DNA of 64,000 bases, taken from Candidatus Binataceae bacterium. GTDB taxonomy: Bacteria; Desulfobacterota; Binatia; Binatales; Binataceae. Position numbers and translations under genes: made by a program. Location of the stretch: assembly GCA_035294265.1 (NCBI GenBank), contig DATGLK010000044.1, forward strand, positions 56,900 to 120,899, given 5' to 3'. Each line of letters opens with the position of its first letter. Within the stretch, counting starts at the first letter, position 1. Shown piece by piece: positions 38,501-47,510 of the stretch. A model generated the notes under the pieces. The model was given only the letters and a program-made list of their open reading frames with translations, was not told the origin of the DNA and ran no database searches.

Positions 38501-38686
38501 CTCACCGCCCACGGCGCAGGCGCGGCCAGTCAACAGGCGCTGGGCACGGTGGTGTTCGGCGGGATGCTGGCCTCTACCCTGCTGGCGATTCCCTTTGTGC
38601 CGATCTTCTACATCGTGATGGAAGAGGTCAGCGGCGGTGGGCGGGACAAATCGACCAAGGCCGCGCCCAAGCCGAGCGTGGAGTAA
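35501..38686 (+). CDS. RND multidrug efflux pump, HAE1 type (copy 1)
   Basis: A 1061-residue inner-membrane proton-driven exporter, AcrB/MexB-like, with twelve membrane spans and two large periplasmic loops. FFIERPILANVIAI is the standard start. Proton-relay residues are present: the Asp pair in GIVVDDAIVIVEN (span 4) and the Lys in IALAAKNAILIVEFA (span 10). It follows its adaptor by 20 bases and is followed 15 bases later by a full-length paralogue. Substrates are likely to be lipophilic or aromatic compounds, by analogy only. Confidence 0.95.
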   Translation: MAKFFIERPILANVIAILTIVLGLVCLLKLPVTQYPNIVPPTIRISTNYPGASAEVVATTVGIPIEAGVNGVEGSLYMQSTSGSDGSYALTVTFAVGTDLNAAVALVQNAVSGALSQLPSEVQQQGVSVQKVSTNVLMIGSLYSEQNRFDDTFLSNYAIINLQNPIARLPGVGGVQVLGAGPYSMRIWLDPVKLKAYGLTVLDVQNAIQSQNVDVASGQLGGPPVPKNQIFQFTVNALGRLSEIAQFENIILKVKPPPSQFEQTELPASPSQTADLVRIKDVARVELSQQAFTTFSGLSGRHAAQINIYTLPGANALRVAQEVREQMARMASKFPPGLKYIALLDTSSFVRDSIHGVYEALIEAGVLVLLVIMLFLQNFRATLVPATTVPVTIIGAFAAMALLGFTVNLMTLFALILAIGIVVDDAIVIVENAARYIELGLTPKDAAIKAMSELTGPVLGITLVLTAVFLPASFLPGITGQMFRQFALVIAATAVISALNALTLKPTQCALYLRPIPKGRQVNWFYRGFNRLYGALEASYIGLVNRMARRPHAMAGMFLVVVTIAGYLFAHHPTAFLPPEDQGYCIVVAELPPGAAQPRLRELAARMASVLKQLPEIKGWITSGGYSDLDQATLSNVVTTYVMYQDWGKRPEGFSQNAFVSELRRRLQAIRSARFVVEVPPPIPGLGQGGGFQMMIEERGNGGLNHLQSGVEQVLMAAAAQPGLRGVTTTFNANSPQLYLDLNRTMAQSLGVSLNDVFQTLQTYLGSNFVNLFNKFNQSLQVRVQAGAEYRRQLSDISNLYVNNRYHQMVPLGSLLDVHRTLGSELLTRYNLYPAAPVIGQAAPGFSSGQALSLMEQAASTRLPLGMDYEWTGLAYQEKLISNQAYLIFALSIILVYLVLAAQYESWSDPAAVVLTVPMALVGVIVALLVRNFPTDLYTQIGLVLMIALAAKNAILIVEFARDLKAQGMETTAAAVEATRRRFRPILMTSIAFILSVVPLLTAHGAGAASQQALGTVVFGGMLASTLLAIPFVPIFYIVMEEVSGGGRDKSTKAAPKPSVE

Positions 38687-38701
38687 GGGTGAGCGCGGCC
38701 C

Positions 38702-41700
38702 ATGTCGAGATTCTTCATCGAGCGGCCGATCCTTTCCAACGTAATCGCGATCGTGATCGTGCTGCTGGGTGCGGTCTGTCTCTATTCGCTACCAGTGGCG
38801 CAATACCCTGAAATCGTTCCGCCCACCATCCAGGTCAGCGCCAACTACGCCGGCGCCAGCGCGGCCGTGGTCGCCAGCAATATCGGCATCCCGATCGAGC
38901 ACGCAGTCAACGGGGTGGAAGATTCGCTCTATCTGGAATCCACCAGCGGCAGCGACGGCAGCTACACCTTGACCGTCACCTTCGCCATCGGCACCGACCT
39001 TAATCACGCGCTGGTGCTGGTGCAGAACGCGGTTAACAGCGCGCTACCCCAGTTGCCGCCCGAGGTTCAGGCACAGGGCGTCAACGTGCGCAAGGTCAGC
39101 ACCAACATCCTGCTGATCGAAAGCCTCTATTCCGAGGACAATCGCTTCGATAGCGCCTTCCTCAGCAATTACGCGCTGATCAACCTGCAGGCGCCGTTGG
39201 CGCGGCTACCTGGCGTGGGCCAGGTTTCGGTCTTAGGCGGCGCTCCCTACAGCATGCGGGTATGGCTGGACCCGGCCAAGCTCAAGAGCTACGACCTCAG
39301 CGTTGGCGACGTGCAACAGGCCATCCGGCAGCAGAACCTACAGGTCGCCGCCGGCCAGATAGGCGGCGCGCCGGCGCCAGCGGGTCAGCGCTATCAGTTC
39401 ACCATCACGACCCTGGGGCGGCTGTCAGAGGTTTCGCAGTTCGAGGACATCGTCGTCAAGAGCGAGCCCGCGAGCACCCTGCCCGGCCAGCCCACACGCC
39501 TCAGCGCTGCGCTGGTGCGCATCAAGGACATCGGCCGGGTGGAACTGAGCCAACAAAGCTTCGGGCTATTTTCCAACCTTAGCGGCAAGGAAAGCGCGCA
39601 TATCGCGATCTATGCGCTGCCCGGCGCCAACGCGCTGGCGGTCGCCGCGCAATGCCGCCGCGAGGTGGCGCAGATGAGCCGGAGTTTTCCCACTGGGCTG
39701 AAATATCTGACCCTGTTCGACACCACTTTGTTCATCAACCAGTCGATCCATTCGGTCTATGAGACGCTGATCGAGGCCGGCGTGCTGGTTCTGATCGTGA
39801 TCATGCTTTTTCTGCAGAACTTCCGCGCCACCCTGGTTCCCGCCACCACCGTGCCGGTGACGATTATCGGCGCCTTCGCCGCGATGGCGCTGCTCGGCTT
39901 CACGGTCAACCTGATGACCCTGTTCGCGCTTATCCTGGCTATCGGCATCGTGGTCGATGACGCAATCGTGATCGTGGAGAACTCCAGCCGTTATATCGAG
40001 CAGGGACTCACGCCCAAGGATGCCGCGATCAAGGCGATGGGCGAGCTGAGCGGTCCCGTGATGGGGGTCACGCTGGTGCTCAGCGCGGTCTTTCTGCCCG
40101 CTTCGTTTCTGCCCGGCATCACCGGCCAGATGTTCCGCCAGTTCGCGCTGGTGATCGCCGCCACCGCAGTAATCAGCGCGCTCAACGCGCTCACCCTCAA
40201 ACCCACGCAGTGTGCCCTTTATCTGCGCCCCAGGGCTAAAGACCGGCCGGTAAACTGGTTCTACCGCGGCTTCAACCGGAGTTACGCGGCGCTGGAAGAG
40301 CACTACGTCGCGATGGTGGCTCGCATGACCCGCCATCCCGCGGCGATGGCCACGCTGTTCGTGGCGGTGGTCGCGATCGCGGGCTTTCTGTTTTCAATCT
40401 ACCCCACGGCGCTGATGCCGCTGGAGGACCAGGGCTACTGCATCGTGGCCGCGGCGCTGCCGTCGGGCGCTTCGCAACCGCGAGTGCGCCGGGTAGTGGA
40501 ACAAATCGACCACACCCTCAAGAATGTCGCCGGGATCAAGGGATGGGTCACGGTGGGCGGCTACTCCGCCTTCGATTCGGCCAAGGTGGCCAACGTGGTC
40601 ACCACCTTCGTGGTGTACGACGATTGGGATCACCGCCCGCCCGGCTTCTCGCAGGCTGGGCTGCTTGAAGAGCTCACTGGCCGCCTCGATCGGATTCGCG
40701 CGGCACGCTTCGCGGTAATGCCGCCCTCGCCCATCCCGGGCCTGGGTAACGCCTTTGGCTTCGACATGATGGTGGAAGATCGAGGCAGCGGCGATCTGGG
40801 CGATCTGGAGAAGGCGACCCACGCTATCGTGGAGGGTGCCGAGCGCCAGCGCGGCTTTCTGCTCGCGGTGTTCAGTACCTTCAGCGCGCACAGCCCGCAG
40901 ATTTTCGTCGATATCAACCGCACCATGACGCATTCGTTAGCGGTGCCCTTGCAGGCGGTTTTCCAAACCCTGCAAACCTACCTGGGCTCCAGCTACGTCA
41001 ATCTGTTCAATAAGTTCAATCAAAGCTTCCAGGTCCAACTTCAGGGCGAAGCCGACGCGCGCCGGCAGATTCGCGACATCCCCCGGCTTTATGTTGCCAA
41101 CGAGGGCGGTCAGATGGTGCCACTGGGAGCACTGCTGGATATCCGCCGAATTCTCGGATCCGAACTGATTACCCGCTTCAATCTCTATCCCGCCGCGCCG
41201 ATTATCGGCATCCCTAACCCAACTTACGGCTCCTCGGGTCAGGCGCTCGATCTGATGGGGCGGATCGCCGGCGCCGTGCTGCCGCCCACGATGGATTATG
41301 AATGGTCGGCGCTGTCCTACCAGGAGAAGTTGGTGGGCAACCAGGTGATCTACATTTTCGTCCTCTCCATCACGCTGGTCTTCCTGATTCTGGCCGCCCA
41401 ATACGAGAGTTGGACCGATCCGGCGGCGGTGATTCTGACCGTGCCGGTGGCCCTGGTAGGGATTCTCATCGCGCTGGTGATGCGCCGCTTTCCGGTCGAT
41501 CTCTATACCCAGATAGGGCTGGTCCTGATGATCGCGCTGGCAGCCAAGAACGCCATCCTGATTGTCGAATTTGCCCGCGACCTCAGCGCCGAGGGGATGT
41601 CCGCCGAACAGGCCGCGATCGAGGCCACGCGCCGGCGTTTTCGCCCCATCCTGATGACCTCGCTGGCCTTCATTCTGGGCGTGGTGCCGCTGCTGACCGC

Positions 41701-41845
41701 ACGCGGCGCGGGCGCGGCCAGCCAACAGGCCCTGGGCACGGTGGTCTTCGGTGGGATGCTGGCCTCGACCCTGCTGGCGATCCCTTTCGTGCCGGTGTTC
41801 TACATTTTGATGCGTCGCTTGAGCGCGCGCTTGGGCCACGCTTAG
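38702..41845 (+). CDS. RND multidrug efflux pump, HAE1 type (copy 2)
   Basis: A 1047-residue tandem paralogue of copy 1, with the same architecture and intact proton-relay residues (VVDDAIVIVEN, AAKNAILIVEFA). The two genes share a 153-base tract around spans 3-4 that is almost identical at DNA level although the flanks have drifted. Two pumps behind one adaptor resemble MdtB/MdtC, which work as a mixed trimer, and a similar heteromer is possible here. No regulator gene is adjacent. Confidence 0.95.
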   Translation: MSRFFIERPILSNVIAIVIVLLGAVCLYSLPVAQYPEIVPPTIQVSANYAGASAAVVASNIGIPIEHAVNGVEDSLYLESTSGSDGSYTLTVTFAIGTDLNHALVLVQNAVNSALPQLPPEVQAQGVNVRKVSTNILLIESLYSEDNRFDSAFLSNYALINLQAPLARLPGVGQVSVLGGAPYSMRVWLDPAKLKSYDLSVGDVQQAIRQQNLQVAAGQIGGAPAPAGQRYQFTITTLGRLSEVSQFEDIVVKSEPASTLPGQPTRLSAALVRIKDIGRVELSQQSFGLFSNLSGKESAHIAIYALPGANALAVAAQCRREVAQMSRSFPTGLKYLTLFDTTLFINQSIHSVYETLIEAGVLVLIVIMLFLQNFRATLVPATTVPVTIIGAFAAMALLGFTVNLMTLFALILAIGIVVDDAIVIVENSSRYIEQGLTPKDAAIKAMGELSGPVMGVTLVLSAVFLPASFLPGITGQMFRQFALVIAATAVISALNALTLKPTQCALYLRPRAKDRPVNWFYRGFNRSYAALEEHYVAMVARMTRHPAAMATLFVAVVAIAGFLFSIYPTALMPLEDQGYCIVAAALPSGASQPRVRRVVEQIDHTLKNVAGIKGWVTVGGYSAFDSAKVANVVTTFVVYDDWDHRPPGFSQAGLLEELTGRLDRIRAARFAVMPPSPIPGLGNAFGFDMMVEDRGSGDLGDLEKATHAIVEGAERQRGFLLAVFSTFSAHSPQIFVDINRTMTHSLAVPLQAVFQTLQTYLGSSYVNLFNKFNQSFQVQLQGEADARRQIRDIPRLYVANEGGQMVPLGALLDIRRILGSELITRFNLYPAAPIIGIPNPTYGSSGQALDLMGRIAGAVLPPTMDYEWSALSYQEKLVGNQVIYIFVLSITLVFLILAAQYESWTDPAAVILTVPVALVGILIALVMRRFPVDLYTQIGLVLMIALAAKNAILIVEFARDLSAEGMSAEQAAIEATRRRFRPILMTSLAFILGVVPLLTARGAGAASQQALGTVVFGGMLASTLLAIPFVPVFYILMRRLSARLGHA

Positions 41846-41879
41846 CGCTCCTAACCCGCCGTCGCGCGGGCAGCGCCAC

Positions 41880-42974
41880 TCAGCCGGCCTGATGCAAGCG
41901 CGGGAAAGCGCGCTGGCCGTTGCCAAATTCGATCGCCGCCAGTTGCTCATCAGCCAGCCCCAGGCTTTGCAACTGATGACGCGCGGCCGCGGTGCGCCCC
42001 CAGGGATAATCGGTGCCGAAGAAGACCTGGGTGGCTGGGACTAACTTCAGCACCGCGGCCATCGCGGGCGGATTGGTCACGCTGGCGGTATCGAAATTGA
42101 GCCGCTTGAGCTGACTCATCCGCTCCTGTGAACCCTGGCAGATACGGCCGGCCAGCATCGGCAGCGTGCCGCCGCCGTGGGCGAAGATGAAGGTGATATC
42201 GGGGCAGCGCTCGAAGGTACCGGCGTACAGAAAGCTGCAGATGGCGCGGGTGGTGTCGAAGGGAAACTCGAAGATCGGCGCCGTGACTCGATGCTTGCCG
42301 CTAACGCGCGGCAGCATCTGGATTGCACAATCGGTGGCCATCGGATGGAAATACGCCACCGTCTTGCGCCGGTTGAGTTCATCGAAGATCGGCGCGAAGC
42401 GCGGGTCGCCCGGGTAGCGATTGAGGGTATCGGAAAAGAAGCCCACCCCGTCGGCGCCCAAGGTATCCATCGCGTAGGCCAGCTCGCTCAGGCTGCCGTC
42501 CACGTCGGGCATCGGCAAGGCGGCGAAAAAGCCGAAGCGGCCGGGATGGTCGGCCTTGAGCTGCGCGCCGTAGCGATTGACCTCGCGGGCCAACGCCCGG
42601 CTGTTGGCAGCATTACCCACCCACACCCCGGGATCGACGATCGAGATGATCGCGGTGCGGGTCCCGCCCGCATCCATGTCGGCCAGCGAATGCTCGGGCG
42701 TCCATTGCATCACCGCCGGCTGCGGCTCCGAGACTCGCAGCAGTTGATGCTTTTGCAATTTCATGAACGCGGCGGGAATCATGTGATGGTGGACGTCGAT
42801 AAGCCCGCCGCCACCGCCCGCCACGCTCCCGGCACCGGCTGCGCCGGCGGCGCGGCTTGAAAGCAGGCCGGCGCCCAACGCGCCTAATCCGGCCAGAAGC
42901 TGGCGACGCGAAAGTGACTGGGATATGCCGCGACTATCACTACCATTGGTTGCCGACCCAGGCTTGTCGCTCAT
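41880..42974 (-). CDS. Tat-exported amidohydrolase, ACMSD-like
   Basis: A 364-residue amidohydrolase-2 family metalloenzyme. The start holds a Tat signal (SRRQLLAGLG near residues 22-31) followed by a Gly/Ala-rich hydrophobic segment, so it is exported folded. The metal site has IDVHHHM, then the ATFIFAHGGG-like segment FIFAHGGGTLPML and FFGTDYPWG with the catalytic Asp. Family members decarboxylate or hydrolyse small aromatic acids. It is convergent with the RND operon and divergent from the cytochrome c gene. Confidence 0.87.
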   Translation of the reverse strand: MSDKPGSATNGSDSRGISQSLSRRQLLAGLGALGAGLLSSRAAGAAGAGSVAGGGGGLIDVHHHMIPAAFMKLQKHQLLRVSEPQPAVMQWTPEHSLADMDAGGTRTAIISIVDPGVWVGNAANSRALAREVNRYGAQLKADHPGRFGFFAALPMPDVDGSLSELAYAMDTLGADGVGFFSDTLNRYPGDPRFAPIFDELNRRKTVAYFHPMATDCAIQMLPRVSGKHRVTAPIFEFPFDTTRAICSFLYAGTFERCPDITFIFAHGGGTLPMLAGRICQGSQERMSQLKRLNFDTASVTNPPAMAAVLKLVPATQVFFGTDYPWGRTAAARHQLQSLGLADEQLAAIEFGNGQRAFPRLHQAG

Positions 42975-43152
42975 TGGCCCACCCTATCCGAAACTGAAGT
43001 TGGGGACGAAGTAGCACAGCGGATGCCGCTTGTACCAGCAAAGGTAGCATCGAGGCGGCATTTGAGCGCAAAATATGCCGGCCGAAGATTGAAGCGGCAG
43101 ACCATGGATAGCGATTGCTTTGGCTCCTTGGTCCAAGGCCTTTACAGCAAGG

Positions 43153-43611
43153 ATGGGAAGCGTGGCAGTATACAACCAGAGAAAAATCGCGCGTGTTTTG
43201 ACCGTTGGCGGCTGCTTAGCGCTGACCGCCCTAGCCTTGCAGATTGGACTGCTCGGCAGCGCCCGCGCCCAGGCCAACTCGGGCAAGCAGGACTTCGATA
43301 AGTTCTGCGCCGGATGCCACGGTACCAACGCCAAGGGCAAGGGGCCCTATTATCAGACTCTAGGCGGTACGCCGCCGCCCGATCTGACCGTATTGGCCAA
43401 ACAAAATGGCGGCGTGTTCCCCTACAAGAAGGTCGAAGACACCATCGACGGGACCAAAACCTTCCCCTCCCATCGCCGCTTCGATATGCCGTTTTGGGGC
43501 GTGGAGTTTCAGAATTCCACCGCCATCATTCCTACCAAGGCGGACAAGGCGCGCGTCCACGCCCGGATCGAAGCGCTGGCCAACTATATCGCATCGCTGC
43601 AGCAGCACTGA
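43153..43611 (+). CDS. Periplasmic mono-haem cytochrome c
   Basis: A 152-residue secreted cytochrome. A signal peptide with a hydrophobic core (GCLALTALALQIGLLG, cut near ARAQA) precedes one haem motif CAGCH. The MPFWGVEF segment may carry the axial Met. An in-frame TTG at 43120 is less likely than ATG 43153. A second cytochrome at 53340-53750 belongs to the same subfamily. It may accept electrons from an exported dehydrogenase. Confidence 0.88.
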   Translation: MGSVAVYNQRKIARVLTVGGCLALTALALQIGLLGSARAQANSGKQDFDKFCAGCHGTNAKGKGPYYQTLGGTPPPDLTVLAKQNGGVFPYKKVEDTIDGTKTFPSHRRFDMPFWGVEFQNSTAIIPTKADKARVHARIEALANYIASLQQH

Positions 43612-43624
43612 GCCGCCCGCGCTG

Positions 43625-45883
43625 CTAGGGGCGCCAGAGATGGATGTCGCTTTGATACAGGCGGCACTTGCTGCCGCTGTTGACGCTGCGGATCACAATC
43701 GCCTTATGGTCGGGAGAAATATCGCCCAGCCGGCGCGTGCTGATGACGCAGTCGCCCAACTCGGCGGGTAGGCGCCATTGATGTGGCCCGAAGCTCAAGC
43801 CTTGCTCGCTGAGCAAGTAGCGACCGCCATAGTCCGACAACGGGTCGTCGGGATCGGAATGATAGGGTCGCCAGGCATCCGAACCCGGAGCGCAGCTTGC
43901 TCGCCCACAATCGTCGACGATTTCCAGCCGGACCTGCTCGCCGGCCTGAGTTATCTTGATGCGCTGCGAGCTGCTGGGCGGCGCCATCCCGCTCGCGACG
44001 CGATACCAATAGCCCGCTAAATCCGGGAGCCGCGCCGCCGGCCGGCTGGCTGCGATCGCTGCTCGCGGCTCCGTCGGTTCCTGCGAGGCGGGCAAGCTGG
44101 GTTCCTGATCGACCTCCCCGCTCGGTGCGCCGTTTTGCAAAGCGAGCAGCGCGCGACGCACCGCGCCGACGTCGGCACCCTTTGGCGGCGCTAAAAGATA
44201 GTTCTTGTAGGCCGCCATCGCGCCCTCCCGATCGCCGCTTTGGGCCAGCGCCTGCGCCAGAGGCAGATATGCGTCGGCCAGCCAGGGAGCGGCGCGCAAC
44301 CCGCGATTCAGTTTGGCGGCCGCTCGCTTATACTCCTCGGGGCTGGTGGCGGCACGCAATTCCGCCTCGCCCTGGTCGATTAAATCACGGGCCCAGGGCG
44401 GCAGTGGAGCAGGCGGATTGAGCCGGGCCGCGCGCAGGATCAGATCCTCGCGAAGCGCTTGCGCGCTGCCGCCCGGGGGCAGGGTCTGAAGCTTAGCGGC
44501 ATCCTGCAGCAAGCGCGCCAGGGCGGGAGAAGGGGACGGATTGAGGTGCGTGGCTACTTTGCCTGCGGCTTTGGGTGGGCGCGCGCGCGAAAGATCGGCG
44601 CTCGGGGAGGCCGCGTGCCGATAGTAAACAGCAACGGCTAGCAGCCACATCAAGCCCGCCAACGTCAACCCAACCACCCACCATCGGCGCCATTTTCGAT
44701 CATCGGCTGGCACACGCGAGCGGCCAGCCGGCGCCATCAGGGCTGGCGTGCCCAAGGGCTGGCCGCAAAAGGGGCAGTAGCTAGCGCCGGCCTGCACCCG
44801 GCGAGAGCAATACGGACAGGCAAGCGTGCTCAGCGCCGCGGTCAGCGCCTCGCCAACCAACTCGCGCAGACGCAGTTCCATCTCGCGCCCGGACAGCGAC
44901 GCTGGGGCTGGATGGTCGCCGGGTTGCGACTCCTCATCGATCACCGCCGGAGCGTTAAGCGCGGGCGTGGCGGACGCAAATTCGGGCGTAGGCAGACGAC
45001 TTTGCAGGCTGAGCAGACGCGCCCGCATCTGGGCAGCGCCGTCAGGACGCCGCTCAATCTCGGGATCGAGTGCCTGGGTAATTAATTCCGCCAACTCGGG
45101 TGCGCATTGCGGGCACAACTCGCGCAAGGGGGTCAGCACCGCCGCGCGCGGCACCCTGGCCAGCGACCTGACCCGACCCGACTCGGTGCCCCGCACCGCT
45201 CTGGCGCTGGTGTATACGAAGGGCGAATTGCGCGCCGGTGGCTGACCGGCCAGCAGATGGTACATCAGAGCACCCAACGCATACAGGTCGCTACGCGGCT
45301 CGCTCAAACCGGCGTATTGCTCGGCTGGCGCATAGTCTTCCATCCGGGCACTGACATGAGGCTGAAGGGCAAAATGGCGGGCGAGCGGATAGTGCGCCAG
45401 ATAGAAGCGGCCGCCAGGCGTCATGATGATCGCGCTGGGACTAAGGTCGTGGCTCACCACCGGCGGCCGCGTGCCATGCAGGGCTTCCAAGCCATCCAGA
45501 AGCGCAAGCGCGAGATCAATCACATGGGGCTGATCCAGCCGCCCGCCGACTTCGGTTAGGCGCGCGGCCAGGCTCTGGCCGGCGATAAACTCGGTAGCAA
45601 AATAATGATGGTGTTGATGATGGAACCAGGCGTACAGGGCTGGCAGATGACGATTGCGCAGGCCCGCTATCAGCTCGGCCTCGTGATTGAAAGCCGTCAC
45701 GGCGCTCGCCTGCAGGGCCGGCTCGTCGATTTGGTCGACGATTTCGACCAGTACGCAGATCCGGCCCATCGCATGCACATCGTGAGCGAGATAGACCCAT
45801 TTGCCGCTCCCGCCTTCCAACGGCCGAATGATGCGATAATGTTCGCTCAGCAGATCGTGGTGTTGGTCTGGCAAGTTCTTCAA
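43625..45883 (-). CDS. Pseudokinase-like membrane protein with zinc ribbon and TPR-like region
   Basis: A 752-residue protein. Residues 17-300 have a Ser/Thr kinase fold, but key residues are changed: the glycine loop reads LEGGSGKWVY, the VAIK lysine position is Glu48, HRD is SHD (147), the loop Asn is Ala152, and DFG is HYP (165-167). It therefore looks catalytically dead or highly altered. A zinc ribbon (CPYC...CPFCGQ) follows near 365-385, then one membrane span (WWVVGLTLAGLMWLLAVAVYY), helical repeats and a C-terminal extracytoplasmic domain. Translation begins at TTG 45883, since a stop lies two codons before it. Partner and ligand are unknown. Confidence 0.82.
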   Translation of the reverse strand: MKNLPDQHHDLLSEHYRIIRPLEGGSGKWVYLAHDVHAMGRICVLVEIVDQIDEPALQASAVTAFNHEAELIAGLRNRHLPALYAWFHHQHHHYFATEFIAGQSLAARLTEVGGRLDQPHVIDLALALLDGLEALHGTRPPVVSHDLSPSAIIMTPGGRFYLAHYPLARHFALQPHVSARMEDYAPAEQYAGLSEPRSDLYALGALMYHLLAGQPPARNSPFVYTSARAVRGTESGRVRSLARVPRAAVLTPLRELCPQCAPELAELITQALDPEIERRPDGAAQMRARLLSLQSRLPTPEFASATPALNAPAVIDEESQPGDHPAPASLSGREMELRLRELVGEALTAALSTLACPYCSRRVQAGASYCPFCGQPLGTPALMAPAGRSRVPADDRKWRRWWVVGLTLAGLMWLLAVAVYYRHAASPSADLSRARPPKAAGKVATHLNPSPSPALARLLQDAAKLQTLPPGGSAQALREDLILRAARLNPPAPLPPWARDLIDQGEAELRAATSPEEYKRAAAKLNRGLRAAPWLADAYLPLAQALAQSGDREGAMAAYKNYLLAPPKGADVGAVRRALLALQNGAPSGEVDQEPSLPASQEPTEPRAAIAASRPAARLPDLAGYWYRVASGMAPPSSSQRIKITQAGEQVRLEIVDDCGRASCAPGSDAWRPYHSDPDDPLSDYGGRYLLSEQGLSFGPHQWRLPAELGDCVISTRRLGDISPDHKAIVIRSVNSGSKCRLYQSDIHLWRP

Positions 45884-46305
45884 GCCCTAACGAGCGCTGC
45901 GCGGTCAGCGCACGCATTGGAGTTACTGTACCAAGCCGGCCGCATCTCCCCAACGGCGCGCATCCCGAGCCACAGCCCCGGGCAAAGTGGACTCAAACCT
46001 CGCGTCCGCTCTGGTTCAGCGGCACGAGGTAAGAACTTTGCAGGGGAAAACCGCGCAAATTTTTTTAACAGTCTCGCCATCCCTTTGCCAAGTGCGGATA
46101 TTGCACGATCGGCCAGTTCGGCCCACTTGGATCGAATTGTGGTAGACGGAATTCCGGCGCAAGCTACCGCTTCTTTAGGGTAGCATTTTTGTTGAATCAG
46201 ATGTTTACAACGCATATTAGAAACCAACCGCATCTGCGGGTTTGGAAATTGCGTCGGCCCAAGGCTCCTGGGAAAAGCGGGCCGTAGTCGTAAGGAGAAG
46301 CTATT
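45884..46305. other. 422-base divergent intergenic region
   Basis: It separates the pseudokinase gene from the histidine phosphatase gene, so both promoters should lie here. One clear promoter candidate for the phosphatase is at 46192-46220. No gene or repeat is evident; the stretch 46040-46220 is AT-richer than the rest. Confidence 0.4.
46192..46220 (+). promoter_or_regulatory. Candidate sigma-70 promoter of the histidine phosphatase gene
   Basis: TTGAAT (46192-46197) and TATTAG (46215-46220) are separated by exactly 17 bases, each matching four of six consensus positions, in an AT-rich stretch about 85 bases before the ATG. Confidence 0.45.
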
Positions 46306-46887
46306 ATGGCAAGCGGTAAGCTTATCTGGCTGATTCGTCACGGTGAGACCGAATGGACTCAATCAGGTCAGCATACCGGGCGTACGGAAATTCCGCTGAC
46401 CGATCTGGGCCGCCAGCGGGGGCTGGCAGTGGGCCGAGAGCTTGCTGGCCGCTCCTTCGCCCTGGTTCTGACCAGCCCGCGCGAGCGCGCACGCGAGACC
46501 TGCCGCTTGGCCGGCTATGGCGGGGTGGCCGAGATCGAACCCAACCTGCAGGAATACGACTACGGAATCTACGAAGGGCGCACCACCCCCGACATTCGCA
46601 AGGAGGTCCCCGACTGGTCGATCTGGAGTGGCCCGGTGCCGCAAGGTGAAACCCTGGAGCAGGTCGCGGCGCGCGCTCGAGCCGTGATCCAGCGCGCCCT
46701 CGCGACCGAGGGCGACGTCGCCTGTTTCGCCCACGGTCACATCCTGCGCATCCTGGCCGCCTGCTGGTTGGAACTCCCCCCTGACGCTGGCCGGATGCTG
46801 GGGCTGGAGCCGGGCTCGATCAGCCTTTTGGGCCACGAGCGGCACAACCGCGTGCTGTGGCTGTGGAATCGAGTGGCCCCGCTTTGA
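46306..46887 (+). CDS. Histidine phosphatase (phosphoglycerate-mutase-like)
   Basis: A 193-residue cytoplasmic enzyme with the phospho-His motif LIRHGETEW at residues 8-16, the second Arg in TSPRERARET, a Glu in LQEYDYG and the second His in FAHGHILRIL. It is shorter than true phosphoglycerate mutases, like the broad-specificity phosphatases (CobC, GpmB-like). ATG 46306 is preceded by AAGGAG. Substrate is unknown. Confidence 0.9.
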   Translation: MASGKLIWLIRHGETEWTQSGQHTGRTEIPLTDLGRQRGLAVGRELAGRSFALVLTSPRERARETCRLAGYGGVAEIEPNLQEYDYGIYEGRTTPDIRKEVPDWSIWSGPVPQGETLEQVAARARAVIQRALATEGDVACFAHGHILRILAACWLELPPDAGRMLGLEPGSISLLGHERHNRVLWLWNRVAPL

Positions 46888-46913
46888 GGGGCAGCTCCTG
46901 AGCGGATTGCGGA

Positions 46914-47462
46914 TTACAAGCGCCCTCCGTGCCAGCGCTCTAGCGCGAAGACCACCGCCAGGATCACCAGCAGCGCGCCAGCGATGACTTCGGTGACTGA
47001 GCCGTAGCGCTTACCCAAGCGCGCGCCCAGGGCCAGTCCCATAAAGGTGGACGATACCGTGCTCACGGCCACAGTTGCGACCAGCGCCGGCATCGATACT
47101 CCAGCGGCGGGCAGCGCAAAACCCACACCCAGCGAGTCCAGACTTATCGAAAGCGCGGTGAGCGCTATCCCAGCCCCGCCCGCCAGCGACAAGCGGCGTG
47201 GGGCATCAGCCTGAAACATCATCAACAATCCGATCAGCGCCAGTAGGGCAAAGCCAACGTAGGCGGCGAATTGGCCCAGCAGATGGCCTACGCCTTGTCC
47301 CACGGCGTAGCCGCCCAGCATCATGGCGATTTCCGCCGTGGCAAATAGCAGCGCCAGCCGCAGGCTGTGGCTGGGGTCAGGGCGCGCTACTCCAACGGCG
47401 GCCGACACCGCCCACACGTCCAAGCCCAGGGCCACCGCCAGGATCGCCAGCTTCAGGAACAT
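46914..47462 (-). CDS. mntP: MntP-like manganese efflux protein
   Basis: A 182-residue membrane protein with six hydrophobic spans. The first carries ALGLDVWAVSAAVGV and the fourth SISLDSLGVGFAL, the two repeated Asp-containing motifs of the MntP half-repeats. It should export Mn2+ from the cell. Start is ATG 47462 (a GTG at 47483 is possible). A truncated P-type ATPase lies just upstream on the same strand, so the pair may be the rest of a metal-export cluster. No mntP riboswitch was recognised. Confidence 0.82.
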   Translation of the reverse strand: MFLKLAILAVALGLDVWAVSAAVGVARPDPSHSLRLALLFATAEIAMMLGGYAVGQGVGHLLGQFAAYVGFALLALIGLLMMFQADAPRRLSLAGGAGIALTALSISLDSLGVGFALPAAGVSMPALVATVAVSTVSSTFMGLALGARLGKRYGSVTEVIAGALLVILAVVFALERWHGGRL

Positions 47463-47510
47463 TTTTGCTCGTCTTGGCAGCACCCGCGGCAGACGGGGCC
47501 GGGGAGGCGT

